Both the position numbers and the translations under genes were made by a program. This document shows, piece by piece, positions 49,535-60,219 of a stretch of 64,000 bases of DNA. Each line of letters opens with the position of its first letter. Position 1 is the stretch's first letter. The notes below the pieces were generated by a model, which made no database searches, was not told the DNA's origin, and worked only from the letters and a program-made list of their open reading frames with translations. Origin of the DNA: Janthinobacterium sp. 344 (GTDB lineage Bacteria > Pseudomonadota > Gammaproteobacteria > Burkholderiales > Burkholderiaceae_D). The DNA is taken from NCBI RefSeq assembly GCF_900112025.1, contig NZ_FOKL01000006.1, positions 1 through 64,000 on the forward strand, given 5' to 3'.

Positions 49535-50149
49535 TCAGAAACGGTAGGACGCGCCCAGCGAAAACATGTCGACCTTGGTCTGCTGGCTGCCGTTGTACTT
49601 CACCGGCACGCGGTCCCAGTCGAGATGCAGCGACCAGTTCGGATTCAGCGCATACGCCGTGCCGATGCCGTAGATCAGGCCAGCCTTGTTCTGCTTGTCC
49701 GAACCACCGCCCAGATAATCGACCTTGCCCTGCGTGTAGGCCACGCCGAGGCGTCCGCTCAGGGTAAAGGCGTCGAACTGGTAGCCGAGCACGCCCTGCA
49801 AGCCCGCGCCGAGGAATTTGCCGCGGCCGGCCACCTTGCCCGCGCCCGTGTCGAAACCGGATGTGACCTCGCCGCCGGTATACCCCACCAGCTCAACCGA
49901 AGGCAGGGCCACGCCGCCCTGAAACGGCAGCGCATTGAAACTGTAACCCACGTAGGCCTTGCCATTGCGCTTGCTGCTTTTGTCGCAGTCGCTTTGTCCG
50001 GACACGCAGTCAAGGCCGGTATTGGCGCGAAAGCCATAGCTGGCGCCCGCATAGACGGGACCGGGCGCCGGCTCAGCGGCGGCGGCGTGCAGGGGAGCGA
50101 TGGCGGCCAGCGCCAGCAGCGCCGCCGGCAGGTGTAATTTAGGGAACAT
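49535..50149 (-). CDS. Outer-membrane beta-barrel protein
   Basis: 204 aa with a signal peptide ending AAAA/E (about 25). Alternating hydrophobic strands and a C-terminal aromatic strand (FSLGASYRF) suggest an eight-stranded OmpA/OmpW-like barrel. Two Cys (LDCVSGQSDCDK) in an early loop could form a disulfide. Function unknown. AGAGG lies 6 nt before the ATG. Divergent from the XRE-type regulator gene. Confidence 0.75.
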   Translation of the reverse strand: MFPKLHLPAALLALAAIAPLHAAAAEPAPGPVYAGASYGFRANTGLDCVSGQSDCDKSSKRNGKAYVGYSFNALPFQGGVALPSVELVGYTGGEVTSGFDTGAGKVAGRGKFLGAGLQGVLGYQFDAFTLSGRLGVAYTQGKVDYLGGGSDKQNKAGLIYGIGTAYALNPNWSLHLDWDRVPVKYNGSQQTKVDMFSLGASYRF

Positions 50150-50329
50150 GGATAACCTCTACAAGTGGATGGATTGCCTGGTTGTAGCGCACTGCGTGAA
50201 CCACGCTCCGGCGCCACCAGCAGGAGTGTCATCGCTTTTGCCCAGAAGTACTATCTCCTTGTGCAAAGTGCCATTACGGGCTACATTCGGTACCGTCATC
50301 CGCTACCACACTAGTAAAAAGGAACTATC

Positions 50330-51124
50330 GTGAGTTCACCCGAACTGGTTCTGCGCGTGCTGCGCACGCAACTGCGCGCCGCCGGCATCACCTACAAAAT
50401 GCTGGCCGAACGCATCGGCATGAGCGAGTCGAGCGTCAAGCGCATGTTCGGCCAGCACGACATGTCGCTGTCGCGCCTGGCCCTGATCTGCAAGGCTTCC
50501 GGCATCGCCATGGAAGACGTGCTGCGCGGCGCGGCCGACATCACGCCGCATGCCGACACGCTGACCCTGATCCAGGAAAAGTCGCTGATCGCCCATCCGC
50601 GCTTGCTGCTGGTGGCGATCTGCTGCCTCGGCCACTGGAGCCTGGAACAAGTGGTGGAAACGTATGCGCTGACGCAGGCCGAGTGCATCGGCTACCTGGC
50701 GGAGCTGGACCGGCTGGGCTTGATCGAGCTCAAGCCCCTGAACCGCTACAGCCTGCGCGTCTCGAACGCCTTCCACTGGCTGGCCGACGGCCCGGTGCAG
50801 CAGTACTTCCGCGAATACGTGGTGGCCGATTATTTCAGCGGGCATTTTGACGGCGCCGGCGAAACCCTGATGTGCATCCCCGCGCGATTGTCGCTGTCGA
50901 GCGCGCAGGAGCTGGTGCAGAAGATCCGCCAGCTGGCCGAGGAACTGGCGCGGCTGCACCAGAGCGACCGCCGCCTGGCGCCGCAGGAACGCGATGGCTT
51001 TACCCTGCTGCTGGGCTTTCGCTCATGGGAATTTGCCGCCTTCACGGCGCTGCGCCGCAGCCCGGCGGCCGCCCTGCACGCCGCACCGGCCGCCAGCTAC
51101 CAGACGGGCCCCAGGAACAGATAA
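50330..51124 (+). CDS. XRE-type helix-turn-helix transcriptional regulator
   Basis: 264 aa. N-terminal HTH (ITYKMLAERIGMSESSVKRMF, about 20-40) followed by a helical domain without a clear ligand fold. The start is GTG, with AAAAAGGA upstream. It faces away from the outer-membrane barrel gene, so it may regulate it. Its 3' end overlaps the convergent patatin gene by 28 bp. Confidence 0.83.
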   Translation: MSSPELVLRVLRTQLRAAGITYKMLAERIGMSESSVKRMFGQHDMSLSRLALICKASGIAMEDVLRGAADITPHADTLTLIQEKSLIAHPRLLLVAICCLGHWSLEQVVETYALTQAECIGYLAELDRLGLIELKPLNRYSLRVSNAFHWLADGPVQQYFREYVVADYFSGHFDGAGETLMCIPARLSLSSAQELVQKIRQLAEELARLHQSDRRLAPQERDGFTLLLGFRSWEFAAFTALRRSPAAALHAAPAASYQTGPRNR

Positions 51125-53358
51125 AAGGTGCTCTCGCCGCCCTTGGTGGCGCCCGACGCCATGTACACGGGGCCGAAGCGCGTGTCGACGGAGATGAAGG
51201 CGCTGCTGGCCTGCGTGAATTTGCTCGACCGCCAGTGATCGCTCTGGTCGAAGCCGCCGCCCATTTCCAGCGAAAAGCCGGCCCGCACGGCGCCGCCCAG
51301 GGTGCTGGGCAGGGAGCCGATGCGGCGCGCCATCACCAGGCGCGCCAGGGCGATGCTGCGCCCGCTGACCGACTCAAATTCCGTGCCGGACAGGCGCAGG
51401 AAACCACCGAGGCTGAGCGGCGCCTCGCCGCGCTGCGCGCGCGCCCATTCGCCATACACATGACCGGCCCAGTTGCCGCTGCTGAAGGCCTTCAGCCCCG
51501 TCACGGAGGAGCGGCCCAGGGCCGCCTCGCCTGCACGCGTGCTCGGATCGCGCGCCCAGGTGGCGTCCACCAGCATGCCGCGCGTGGGGAAGCCCGGCGA
51601 ATCGAGCGTATCGACGCGGAACTGCGCGAACTGCGTGGTGCCCAGCGCCCGCGATTCCGGCTGCGTGGGATCGGCCGGAATCGCCAGCTTGCCCTTGACC
51701 TCCGTGCGCGTGACGCCAAACTGCAGGTCGCCCCAGGTACCGAGCGAGCGCCCCAGCACCAGCGCCGCCGTCTGGCCGTTATACGCCAGGCGCGCGCTGC
51801 GCCGGCCCTTGTCGAAGACATCCATCGCCGACGAGGTGTACTGCAACTGCGGCGCGATATACCACGGGTTGCCGGCGCCCAGCGGCTGCCAGAACTGCAC
51901 CCCATAGCCGCGCGCATTGCCGATCTGCGCCGTGCTGCGCAACTCGCCGCCCCAGCTGTTCAGGTTCGAGCGCACGTGCAGCAGCTTCAGGGCGAAGTTA
52001 TTGCTGTCCCTGAAATCGCTGGCCAGCTCCAGGCCCACGCGCAGGCGGTTGCTGGCCCATGGCGCCTCGACCGCCTTGATGTTCACCGTGCGCTGCTCGC
52101 CCGCGTCGACCACTTCCGTCTCCACGCGCGCCACGTCGCCGCGTCCATACAGCTTGGCCGCCGCCTTGAGCACGTCTTCCTGGCTCACCAGCTGGCCCTC
52201 GACGAGTCCCGACTGGGCTTGCAGGATGCGCGGATTGATGTCGCCTTCGCTCTCCACGGCCAGGCGCGTCAGCGGCAAGGCCACGTCCAGCAGGGCTGGC
52301 GCGGCCAGGCGCAGCTGCTCGCGCGCCGCATACTGTTCCGGCGGCAGGGCCAGCGGCGCCAGGCGCGCGGCCAGCGCCTGCGCCGCCTGTTCGCCGGCGC
52401 GCATGGCGCGCGCATAGTTTTCAAAGTCGAGGAAGCTCACGCCCGTCAGGTCCGGCGCCACCAGCACATCCTGCGGCCGCAATTCCTTGAGCGAGCGCTG
52501 CACGTTCTGCTCCGTGAGGATCTGCAGCATCTGCTGCGCCACGCCGATGGCGCTGCCCAGGTCTTTTTCCGGCGCCAGCGGCGTGCCCACGTTGACGGCG
52601 ATGACGATGTCGGCGCCCATGGCGCGCGCCATGTCGACGGGCAGGTTGCGCACCAGGCCACCATCGACCACCAGGCGGTTATTCACGCGCACGGGAGAGA
52701 ACACCCCCGGCACGGCCAGCGAGGCGCGCATCGACAGGAACAGCGGCGTGTCGACCAGTTCCACCAGTTCGCCGCTGACCAGGTCCGAGGCCACCGAACG
52801 GAAAGGCAGCGGCAGCTGGCTGGCCGGGCGGTCGCGCATGCCCGCCGGCAGCAGGCGGTTCAGGGCCATCTCCAGCGCCGCATTGCTGGCGGCGGCGGGC
52901 GGCGTGGAAATGCCATTGCGGCTCAGGCCAAACTCGATGCGCGAAGGCAGCAGCAAGTCTTCCTCGCGGCGGCGGAACGTCAGTTCATCGCGTGGCGGAC
53001 GGTCTGCCACCACGCGCGCCCAGTTGGTTTCACGCGCCATCTTTTCCAGGTCCGCCACGGAAGCGCCGGCCGCATACGCGCCGCCCACCACGCCGCCCAT
53101 GCTGGTGCCGACCACCATGTCGATCGGCACGTGCAGCTCCTGCAGCACTTTCAGCACGCCGATATGCGCCAGGCCGCGCGCGCCGCCGCCCGACAGCACC
53201 AGGGCGATGCGCGGGCGCGCCGGCGCGGGCGCTATCGCGGTGGCGGCAGCGGCGGGAGCAGCGGTGGCGGCGGGAACATCGGCGGCAACGCCGGCTTGTG
53301 GCAAGGCGCACAGCGCCGCCATGCAGCCTGCTGCCAGGACGGCACGAATCGAAAACAT
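51097..53358 (-). CDS. PlpD-like patatin phospholipase autotransporter (type Vd)
   Basis: 753 aa. Signal peptide (1-26), a low-complexity Ala/Pro spacer, then a patatin lipase domain (50-310) with the oxyanion loop GGGAR (57-61), the nucleophile GTSMG (S86) and the catalytic DGG (D232). A POTRA-like segment (about 330-410) and a C-terminal 16-strand BamA/Omp85-type barrel follow, ending LGPVW. This is the layout of PlpD of Pseudomonas, a secreted phospholipase. It lies 76 bp behind the type II secretion operon on the same strand but has its own export barrel. Confidence 0.9.
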   Translation of the reverse strand: MFSIRAVLAAGCMAALCALPQAGVAADVPAATAAPAAAATAIAPAPARPRIALVLSGGGARGLAHIGVLKVLQELHVPIDMVVGTSMGGVVGGAYAAGASVADLEKMARETNWARVVADRPPRDELTFRRREEDLLLPSRIEFGLSRNGISTPPAAASNAALEMALNRLLPAGMRDRPASQLPLPFRSVASDLVSGELVELVDTPLFLSMRASLAVPGVFSPVRVNNRLVVDGGLVRNLPVDMARAMGADIVIAVNVGTPLAPEKDLGSAIGVAQQMLQILTEQNVQRSLKELRPQDVLVAPDLTGVSFLDFENYARAMRAGEQAAQALAARLAPLALPPEQYAAREQLRLAAPALLDVALPLTRLAVESEGDINPRILQAQSGLVEGQLVSQEDVLKAAAKLYGRGDVARVETEVVDAGEQRTVNIKAVEAPWASNRLRVGLELASDFRDSNNFALKLLHVRSNLNSWGGELRSTAQIGNARGYGVQFWQPLGAGNPWYIAPQLQYTSSAMDVFDKGRRSARLAYNGQTAALVLGRSLGTWGDLQFGVTRTEVKGKLAIPADPTQPESRALGTTQFAQFRVDTLDSPGFPTRGMLVDATWARDPSTRAGEAALGRSSVTGLKAFSSGNWAGHVYGEWARAQRGEAPLSLGGFLRLSGTEFESVSGRSIALARLVMARRIGSLPSTLGGAVRAGFSLEMGGGFDQSDHWRSSKFTQASSAFISVDTRFGPVYMASGATKGGESTFYLFLGPVW

Positions 53359-53433
53359 GAAGACTCCTGTTGCAATGGCAGCACGGCGCCATCGTCACCA
53401 TGCGATAGCAACGCCGGTACTGCGTAACGTAAC

Positions 53434-53997
53434 TTAATTCGACGGCGGCGGCGGAACGGACGACACCTGCGGCGCGGCCGGCATCTGCACCGTCGGGCGC
53501 TGCGCTTCCATCGGCAGCGGCGGCGGCACCAGGTTCGTTGCCGGCGCAGGGGCGGGACCTGGCGTGGGTGACGGCAGCATCGCCGGCATGGCCAGCGCCT
53601 TGTCATCGGCCACCAGGTCGATGCGCTTGCTCACGCCGCCGTCCAGCAGCAGCACATGGCGCGCATGCACTTCCTGCACCGTCACGCCGGGCGCCACTTC
53701 GGCGCCTTCCGGCACGGCCACGGACGGCTTGCCATCGGTGGAGATGATGGCCACGCTGCGCCGGCCATTCGCTGCCGCCACCACGCCCTTGAGCTGGTAG
53801 TTGCTGGCCGTGGCCACGCTGACCTGGCCGCCGAACAGCGAGGCGCCCGCCTCCACGCTGGCATCCTGCACCACCGGCACGGCGGGCGGATTGATGGGGC
53901 GCTGCGGTGCCTTGAACAGCTGCATGGCCCAATAGGCCAGCGACACGGACAGCGCCACGACGGCGAGCAGACTTACAAATTGGGGCAAACGCTTCAT
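53434..53997 (-). CDS. Type II secretion system protein GspC-like (homology region)
   Basis: 187 aa. One N-terminal membrane helix (about 8-27), then an HR-type domain (YQLKGVVAAANGRRSVAIIS; GVTVQEVHARHVLLLDGG), then a Pro-rich tail. This is the inner-membrane piece that contacts the secretin. It lacks a PDZ or coiled-coil C terminus. It is the last gene of the operon, whereas gspC is often the first. Confidence 0.8.
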   Translation of the reverse strand: MKRLPQFVSLLAVVALSVSLAYWAMQLFKAPQRPINPPAVPVVQDASVEAGASLFGGQVSVATASNYQLKGVVAAANGRRSVAIISTDGKPSVAVPEGAEVAPGVTVQEVHARHVLLLDGGVSKRIDLVADDKALAMPAMLPSPTPGPAPAPATNLVPPPLPMEAQRPTVQMPAAPQVSSVPPPPSN

Positions 53998-54012
53998 GGC
54001 TTCCTTGAGTTC

Positions 54013-55233
54013 TTATCTTACGAGCTGATTGATTTCGATAATCGGCATCAGCACGGCCAGCACGATCAGCAGCACCACCACGCCCATGGCCAGGATCAGG
54101 GCCGGCTCCAGCAGGCCGGCGATGGTCAAGGTGCGCCGTTCCAGGTCCTGTTCCTGGGCGCTGGCGGCGCGCTCCAGCATGGCCGGCAGCTCGCCCGTGA
54201 TTTCGCCGGCGCGTATCATGTGGATCAGCATGGGCGGAAAATGCTTTTGCGCCGACAGCGCGCGCGCCAGGCTGACGCCCTCGCGCACGGCGCCGCTGGC
54301 TTCCTGCACCAGTTCCTGCATCGCCACGTTGGTCAAGGTATCGCGGCTGGTATCGAGCGCGCGCAGGATGGGCACGCCGGAGCCGGTGGTGATGGCCAGC
54401 GTGCTGGCGAAACGCGCCGTGTTCAGGCTGCGCTCGAACTTGCCGTACAGGGGCGCCGTCAGCAGCCACGTATGCCAGCGCCGTTTTAAAGCCGGCTGCT
54501 GCAGGGCGCGGCGCCAGGCGAACCAGGCGCCGGCCAGGGCCACGGCCACGATGATGCCGTAATGGCGCACGAAGTCCGACAGCGCCAGCATGATCACCGT
54601 CAGCAGGGGCAGCTTTTGCTTGGTATTGGCGAATACCGAGACGATCTGCGGCACCACATAGGTGAGCAGGAAAATCACGATGGAAAACGCCACCACCGTG
54701 ACGATGGCCGGATAGGTGAAGGCCAGCTTGACCTTCTGCACCAGCGCGTTGCGCCGTTCGATGTAGTCGGCCAGGCGCGACAGCACGCGCGACAAATGGC
54801 CAATCTGCTCGCCCGACGCCACCAGCGCGCGGTAGATCTCCGCGAAATCGCGCGGATGGCGCGCCAGCACGTCGGAAAAGGCGGCGCCGCCGATGACCTC
54901 CGAGCGGATCGAGGCGATCAGGTCGCGCAGATACGGCCGCTCGGCCTGTTCCAGCAGCGCGGAAAAGGCCTGCTCCAGCGGCAGGCCCGCTTCCAGCAAA
55001 CTGGCCAGCTGGCGCGTAAACAACGCCAGCTCGGTGCTGGACAGGCGCTCGCCGAAGCCGCGCCGCTTGGTGACGCCGGCCGCATCGACCTGCGCGGCGA
55101 TCTGCTCGACGGCCAGCGGCACCAGGCCTTGCACGCGCAACTCGGCGCGCGCGGAACGGGGACTGTCGGCATTGAGCACGCCCTTGCGGGTGGCGCCTTG
55201 CGCATCGACGGCTTCATAACGGAATGCGGGCAT
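54013..55233 (-). CDS. gspF: Type II secretion inner-membrane platform protein GspF
   Basis: 406 aa. Opening FRYEAVDAQGATRKGVL, two repeated cytoplasmic helical domains and three membrane helices (about 170-190, 215-240, 375-400) are the normal GspF layout. It links the ATPase to the pseudopilus assembly. Confidence 0.94.
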   Translation of the reverse strand: MPAFRYEAVDAQGATRKGVLNADSPRSARAELRVQGLVPLAVEQIAAQVDAAGVTKRRGFGERLSSTELALFTRQLASLLEAGLPLEQAFSALLEQAERPYLRDLIASIRSEVIGGAAFSDVLARHPRDFAEIYRALVASGEQIGHLSRVLSRLADYIERRNALVQKVKLAFTYPAIVTVVAFSIVIFLLTYVVPQIVSVFANTKQKLPLLTVIMLALSDFVRHYGIIVAVALAGAWFAWRRALQQPALKRRWHTWLLTAPLYGKFERSLNTARFASTLAITTGSGVPILRALDTSRDTLTNVAMQELVQEASGAVREGVSLARALSAQKHFPPMLIHMIRAGEITGELPAMLERAASAQEQDLERRTLTIAGLLEPALILAMGVVVLLIVLAVLMPIIEINQLVR

Positions 55234-55243
55234 GGTGGCGGGC

Positions 55244-56665
55244 CTAGTCTTTGGTCACGCGCAGCAATTCTGCCTGCGTGGTGGTGCCGTCGCGCAGCCA
55301 GCGTTCGCCGTCGTCGCGCATGCTCGTCATGCCGTCCTGCAGGGCCACCGCGCGCACTTCCGCTTCCGAGGCGCGGTTGTGGATCTGCGCGCGGATCTGC
55401 TCCGTCGTGCGCAGCAGCTCGTACACGCCGACCCGGCCCTGGTAGCCCGTCTGGCCGCAATGCTCGCAGCCGACCGCCTGCCAGTATTCGCCATCGAAGG
55501 TCTTGCAGGAGCCGCACAATTTGCGCACCAGGCGCTGCGCCAGCACGCCCAGCAGGGACGACGACAGCAGGAAGGGCTCGATGCCCATGTCCAGCAAACG
55601 CGTGACGGCCGCCGAGGCGTCATTGGTGTGCAGGGTCGCCAGCACCAAGTGGCCCGTCAGCGATGCCTGCACGGCGATCTGCGCCGTTTCCAGGTCGCGG
55701 ATCTCGCCGATCATGATCACGTCCGGGTCCTGCCGCAAAATGGCCCGCAGTGCCTTGGCGAAGGTCATGTCGATGCGCGGATTGACCTGCGTCTGGCCGA
55801 CGCCCGCCAGGTCGTACTCGATCGGGTCTTCCACCGTCAGGATATTCGTCGTCGTCGCGTTGAGCATCGACAGCGCCGCATACAGCGTCGTCGTCTTGCC
55901 CGAGCCGGTCGGCCCCGTGACCAGCACGATGCCGTGCGGCTGCGTGATCAGGCCATCGAACTGCGCCAGCATGGGCGCGCTCATGCCCAGGTGCTGCAGG
56001 TCCAGGCGGCCAGCTTCCTTGTCCAGCAAGCGCAATACGGCCCGTTCGCCATGCCCCGTGGGCAGGGTCGAGACGCGCACGTCGACGGGCTTGCCGCCCA
56101 CGCGCAGGGTGATGCGGCCGTCCTGCGGCAGGCGTTTTTCCGCGATGTCGAGCTGCGCCATGATCTTGATGCGCGAGATCAGCGAACCGTGGATGGCCTT
56201 GCGCGGGCGCACCACGTCGCGCAGGCTGCCGTCGATGCGAAAGCGCACGACGGAGGTCTGTTCGAACGGCTCGATATGGATATCGGACGCGCCTTCGCGC
56301 AGCGCCTGCGTGAGCAGCGCGTTGATCATGCGGATGACGGGCGCATCGTCGGACGATTCGAGCAAGTCCTCGATGGCCGGCACGTCCTGCAGCAGCTTGG
56401 TCAGATCGAGATCGGCGTCGAATTCATCGGCCATCTGCGACGCATCGCCGCCGCCGCCCGCGTAGGCGCCGGCGATGGCCGCATCGAGTTCGGCGCGCGG
56501 CAGCACCGTCAGTTGAATCTGGCCGAAGCGGCGCGACACTTCGGCGATCGCCGCCGGCGCCGTCGATGCCGCCACCAGCACCTCGACGGGGGCGCCCTCG
56601 ACGGCGCCGGGCCGGGCCAGCAGGCCGAAATCGCGCGCGTAGGCGTAGGGAAGCAAATTACTCAT
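55244..56665 (-). CDS. gspE: Type II secretion ATPase GspE
   Basis: 473 aa. Walker [10 protein letters not shown] (251-259), Walker [11 protein letters not shown] (315-324), an Asp-rich box and the zinc-binding four-cysteine motif C384-x2-C387...C400-x2-C403. It powers pseudopilus assembly. 10 bp separate it from gspF and from gspD. Confidence 0.96.
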   Translation of the reverse strand: MSNLLPYAYARDFGLLARPGAVEGAPVEVLVAASTAPAAIAEVSRRFGQIQLTVLPRAELDAAIAGAYAGGGGDASQMADEFDADLDLTKLLQDVPAIEDLLESSDDAPVIRMINALLTQALREGASDIHIEPFEQTSVVRFRIDGSLRDVVRPRKAIHGSLISRIKIMAQLDIAEKRLPQDGRITLRVGGKPVDVRVSTLPTGHGERAVLRLLDKEAGRLDLQHLGMSAPMLAQFDGLITQPHGIVLVTGPTGSGKTTTLYAALSMLNATTTNILTVEDPIEYDLAGVGQTQVNPRIDMTFAKALRAILRQDPDVIMIGEIRDLETAQIAVQASLTGHLVLATLHTNDASAAVTRLLDMGIEPFLLSSSLLGVLAQRLVRKLCGSCKTFDGEYWQAVGCEHCGQTGYQGRVGVYELLRTTEQIRAQIHNRASEAEVRAVALQDGMTSMRDDGERWLRDGTTTQAELLRVTKD

Positions 56666-56675
56666 GGCGACCCGA

Positions 56676-58916
56676 TCACTTCTGCGGCTGTTGCTGTTGT
56701 TGATACTGCTGCAGCATCGACTGCGGCGGCGTGGCCGCGTTGGCCGGCGCGCCTGGCGGCGGCGTCGGTGCCGGCGGCACGGGGCGCGTCACCATGTTGC
56801 CGCCCACGGGCTGGCCATCCTGCAGGGCCGGCAGCACCGGCGTGCCCAGGTCCTTCAGCATCAGGTTGCCCGTGGCCGGCACGGCGGCCGTCTCGGCCGA
56901 ACGCATGTAGTCGTAGCGGTCGGCCGCCAGGCTGCCGCTCTGCTCCTTGTTGCGCACGATGACGGGGCGCAGGAAGATCATCAGGTTGGTTTTCTTGCGC
57001 TCGCGCGTCTGGTACTTGAACAGGTTGCCCAGCACGGGGATATCGCCCAGGCCGCGCACCTTCTCCGCGTTGTCGCCCGTGCTGTCCTCGATCAGGCCGC
57101 CGAGCACGATGATCTGGCCGTCGTCGGCCAGCACATTGTTTTCGATGACGCGGTTGTTGATGGTGATGCCGCTGACGGCCGATGCCGTGGATTTGTCCAC
57201 GCTCGACGTCTCGTGATAGATGCCCAGCTTGATGGTGCCGCCTTCGGAAATCTGCGGACGCACTTTCAGGGTCAGGCCCACCTCCTTGCGGTCGATGGTC
57301 TGGAACGGATTCGTGTTGGTGCCGGCCGTGCTGGTGTACTGGCCCGTCAGGATAGGCACGTTCTGGCCCACCTTGATGGTCGCCAGTTCATTGTCCAGGG
57401 TGATCAGGTTCGGTGTCGACAGGATGTTGGCGTTGCCGTCCGATTCCAGCGCATGCGCCAGCGCGCCCAGTCCCAGCGCGCCATTGATCTGCTTGAAGAT
57501 GCCCAGGGTCAGGCCGCCCGTCGGCAAGGTCTTGCCGCCGCCCGTGGCGATGGCGCCGATGTTGTTGTTGGTGCCCGAGGCGAACGACTGCAAGGCGCCC
57601 ACGCGATAGTTGCTGGTGCTGTCGCCGGACAGGCCCAGCCACTGCACGCCGAATTCGGAGGCCTTGGCCGACGTCACTTCGACGATCAGCGCCTCGATAT
57701 AGACCTGGGCGCGGCGCACATCGAGCTGGTCGATCACGGCGCGCAGGTTGCGGTAGACGGCTTCGTTGCAGGTCAGGATCAGCGTGTTGGTCGACGCGTC
57801 GGCCTGGATGAAGCCGGCCGCGCCGCCCGAGGACAGCTGCTGCGGCCCGTTGCTCAGCGAAGCGCCGCCCGTGGTGCCGCTCTGCGTGCTGCCGCCCAGG
57901 CCAGTGCTGCTCATGCCGCTGTTGCTGTTCTGGCTGTTCTGGTTGTTGTTCAGGCTATTGTTGGCCGGCTGCTGCGCCGAGGCGGCCGTGCCGTCCGACG
58001 TCACCACCGAGCGCAGGGTCTGCGCCAGCTTGGTGGCGTCCGCATTTTTGAGGTACACCACGTGCACGTTGCCCAGCTGCGTGGTGGGCTGGTCCAGCTT
58101 CGAGATCAGCGACTTGGCCAGGTTGGCGCGCGCCGCCGATGGCGCGCGCAGCACCAGCGAATTGGTGCGCGGGTCGGCCAGCACGGAGACCTTGCCCGTC
58201 TCGCCGGCCGCGCCGGCGCCGGCGCCGCCGCCTTCCATCAGTTTATTCACCATCGAGGCCAGGTCGGAGGCGATGGCATAGCGCACGGGGATCACGTCCA
58301 GGTCCGTCGAGGCGGGCACGTCGAGCGCGGCGATGATCTTCGCCAGGCGCTTGAGGTTATCCGCGTAATCGGTGATCACCAGCGAGTTGTTGCCCGGGTT
58401 GGCATTGATGGTGTTATTCGGCGAAATCAGGGGGCGCAGCACGGCCAGCAGGTTGGCCGACGATTCGTAGTTCAGGTAAAACACCTGGGTGGCGATCTGG
58501 TCGCCCTTCACCTGGCTGCTGCCGTTGCCCACCTGGGTCGGCACGGACTGCAGCTTGGCGTCCGCTTCCGGCACCACTTTCGCGTAGCCGTCGCCGGACA
58601 CCACCGCATAGCCCTGCAGGCGCAAGGCCGAGGCGAGCAGGCCGAAGGCCTGCGTCTTGCTGATGGATTTTTCCGACACCAGCGTGATCGTGCCCTTGAC
58701 GCGGGGATCGATGACGAAATTGATGTTGGTGTAATGGCCCACCGCCTTGATCACCGATTCGATGTCGGCGCCGACGAAATTGAGCGCCGCCTCATCGCCG
58801 GGCGCGGCCCAGACGGGCGCCGGCATGCCGGCCACGGAACAGCACAGCAAGGCGGCGGCCGACAGGCGGCGCAGCGAGAAGGAGGAGGTATTTGGGCTCA
58901 CGGATGGTTTTTTCAT
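56676..58916 (-). CDS. gspD: Type II secretion secretin GspD
   Basis: 746 aa. Signal peptide ending VWAA (about 38), N0 domain ([15 protein letters not shown]), N1-N3 domains, a Gln/Asn/Ser/Gly-rich insert around 309-360 in N3, then the secretin core (VPILTGQ; [12 protein letters not shown] [12 protein letters not shown]) and a Pro/Gln-rich tail. It forms the outer-membrane channel. ATGA overlap with gspN. Confidence 0.95.
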   Translation of the reverse strand: MKKPSVSPNTSSFSLRRLSAAALLCCSVAGMPAPVWAAPGDEAALNFVGADIESVIKAVGHYTNINFVIDPRVKGTITLVSEKSISKTQAFGLLASALRLQGYAVVSGDGYAKVVPEADAKLQSVPTQVGNGSSQVKGDQIATQVFYLNYESSANLLAVLRPLISPNNTINANPGNNSLVITDYADNLKRLAKIIAALDVPASTDLDVIPVRYAIASDLASMVNKLMEGGGAGAGAAGETGKVSVLADPRTNSLVLRAPSAARANLAKSLISKLDQPTTQLGNVHVVYLKNADATKLAQTLRSVVTSDGTAASAQQPANNSLNNNQNSQNSNSGMSSTGLGGSTQSGTTGGASLSNGPQQLSSGGAAGFIQADASTNTLILTCNEAVYRNLRAVIDQLDVRRAQVYIEALIVEVTSAKASEFGVQWLGLSGDSTSNYRVGALQSFASGTNNNIGAIATGGGKTLPTGGLTLGIFKQINGALGLGALAHALESDGNANILSTPNLITLDNELATIKVGQNVPILTGQYTSTAGTNTNPFQTIDRKEVGLTLKVRPQISEGGTIKLGIYHETSSVDKSTASAVSGITINNRVIENNVLADDGQIIVLGGLIEDSTGDNAEKVRGLGDIPVLGNLFKYQTRERKKTNLMIFLRPVIVRNKEQSGSLAADRYDYMRSAETAAVPATGNLMLKDLGTPVLPALQDGQPVGGNMVTRPVPPAPTPPPGAPANAATPPQSMLQQYQQQQQPQK

Positions 58917-59689
58917 TGTCTAAACTCTAGGGCGATGATGTTTTTTTCGCTATTGCTACGGCGCTGTCCCAGCAAATTCAACAAACTCGCCAAGGTCTCT
59001 TCATATCCTGCTGCGGCCTGGGCCTGGCCGGAAAACTGCATGCGCCCCTGATTCAGGCTGCCGCTGCCGTCGAGCAGCAGCGGTCCCTTGATGGAGCGCA
59101 GTGTCAATGCCGCCTGCTGCCCCCGCCAATCGAAATCGAGTTCATAACTGCCCAGCGGGCGCAGGGACGACAGGCGCGACGCCATGTCCGTCATCTGCAA
59201 GGTGGTGCGGCCGATGGCGGAAAACTGCTGCTGCTCCAGGGCCAGCTCCAGGGTGCTCCACGACAGGCGCATGCTGCCCGTCGGCGCCACCGTGTTCAGC
59301 GGCGCGCCCAGGCCGCCCAGGCCATCGGCCGGCAGCAGCAGGGCCGCCGGACTGACCTGCCAGTGCGACCACGAGCCGCGCAGGTTGACCGCCTGCGACA
59401 GCGCCTGCGGATTCTGCAATTCCACGTCCACCGATCCCCACAGCACCGACGGCGAAATGCGCCAGCTGAAGCGTCCCGGCAGCAGCGGCGTCACGGCGCC
59501 ATTCGCGCTGGCCGCCCCGCCGATAAAGGCCGAGCCGCGCCACAGGGTACCCTGCGCGTCGCCCAAGGTCAAACGCCCGCCCGTCTGCTTTTCCACGATG
59601 CCGGCAACCCAGCCGGCAGGGAAAAAGACCAGCAGGGTCAAGCAGACGCTGACGACGATGGCCAGCAGCCATCCGAGCAGGCGCGTCAT
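58913..59689 (-). CDS. gspN: Type II secretion protein GspN
   Basis: 258 aa. One N-terminal membrane helix (LLGWLLAIVVSVCLTLLVFF), then a periplasmic beta-rich domain with the GspN signatures (TLGDAQGTLWRGSA; GSGSLN). Accessory T2SS component, not essential in all systems. Overlaps gspM and gspD by four bases each. Confidence 0.88.
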   Translation of the reverse strand: MTRLLGWLLAIVVSVCLTLLVFFPAGWVAGIVEKQTGGRLTLGDAQGTLWRGSAFIGGAASANGAVTPLLPGRFSWRISPSVLWGSVDVELQNPQALSQAVNLRGSWSHWQVSPAALLLPADGLGGLGAPLNTVAPTGSMRLSWSTLELALEQQQFSAIGRTTLQMTDMASRLSSLRPLGSYELDFDWRGQQAALTLRSIKGPLLLDGSGSLNQGRMQFSGQAQAAAGYEETLASLLNLLGQRRSNSEKNIIALEFRQ

Positions 59690-60219
59690 CGCGTCGCGCC
59701 CGGGCTCTGGTGCAGGCTGAAGGCGGCGTCGACCAGTCCCGCCTTGCTCTGCGCCGTGATGGTGGCTTCCTGCACGGCGATGCGGCCTTCACGGCGCAAG
59801 CCGTCGAGCCACAGCATGACGCTGGCAAACGGCACGCCGTTCAACTGCACGCGCGCATATTCGCCCGTCAGCGACAGCGATTGCGGCGCCAGGCCGCGCG
59901 CTTTCAGCGACGCTTCCAGGCTGGCGCGGCTCATCGGCGCCACCTGCACGGGCGCCTGGCGCGCCAGCTCGCCCGCCTCGCGCGCCAGGGCCTGCAATTG
60001 CGCCGCGTTCTGGCGCAGCTCGGGCAAGCTCTTTTGCAATTCGATGCGCCCCGTCCAGGCGGGCTCGAAAAACACCGCATACACGAGGGCCAGGCCCGCC
60101 ACCACGCCGCCGAGGGCCAGCAGCTTGCGCTCCTGCTGCGTGCGTTCGCTCCAGAAGGCTTGCAGATGCTGCTGTTGGCCGGCCAGCGCGGCGCGCGCCC
60201 TGATCACTGCTGTACTCAT
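59686..60219 (-). CDS. gspM: Type II secretion protein GspM
   Basis: 177 aa. A single membrane helix (about 39-60, LLALGGVVAGLALVYAVFF) with a short cytoplasmic head and a periplasmic ferredoxin-like domain. The ATG at 60219 overlaps the gspL stop (ATGA). Confidence 0.87.
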   Translation of the reverse strand: MSTAVIRARAALAGQQQHLQAFWSERTQQERKLLALGGVVAGLALVYAVFFEPAWTGRIELQKSLPELRQNAAQLQALAREAGELARQAPVQVAPMSRASLEASLKARGLAPQSLSLTGEYARVQLNGVPFASVMLWLDGLRREGRIAVQEATITAQSKAGLVDAAFSLHQSPGATR

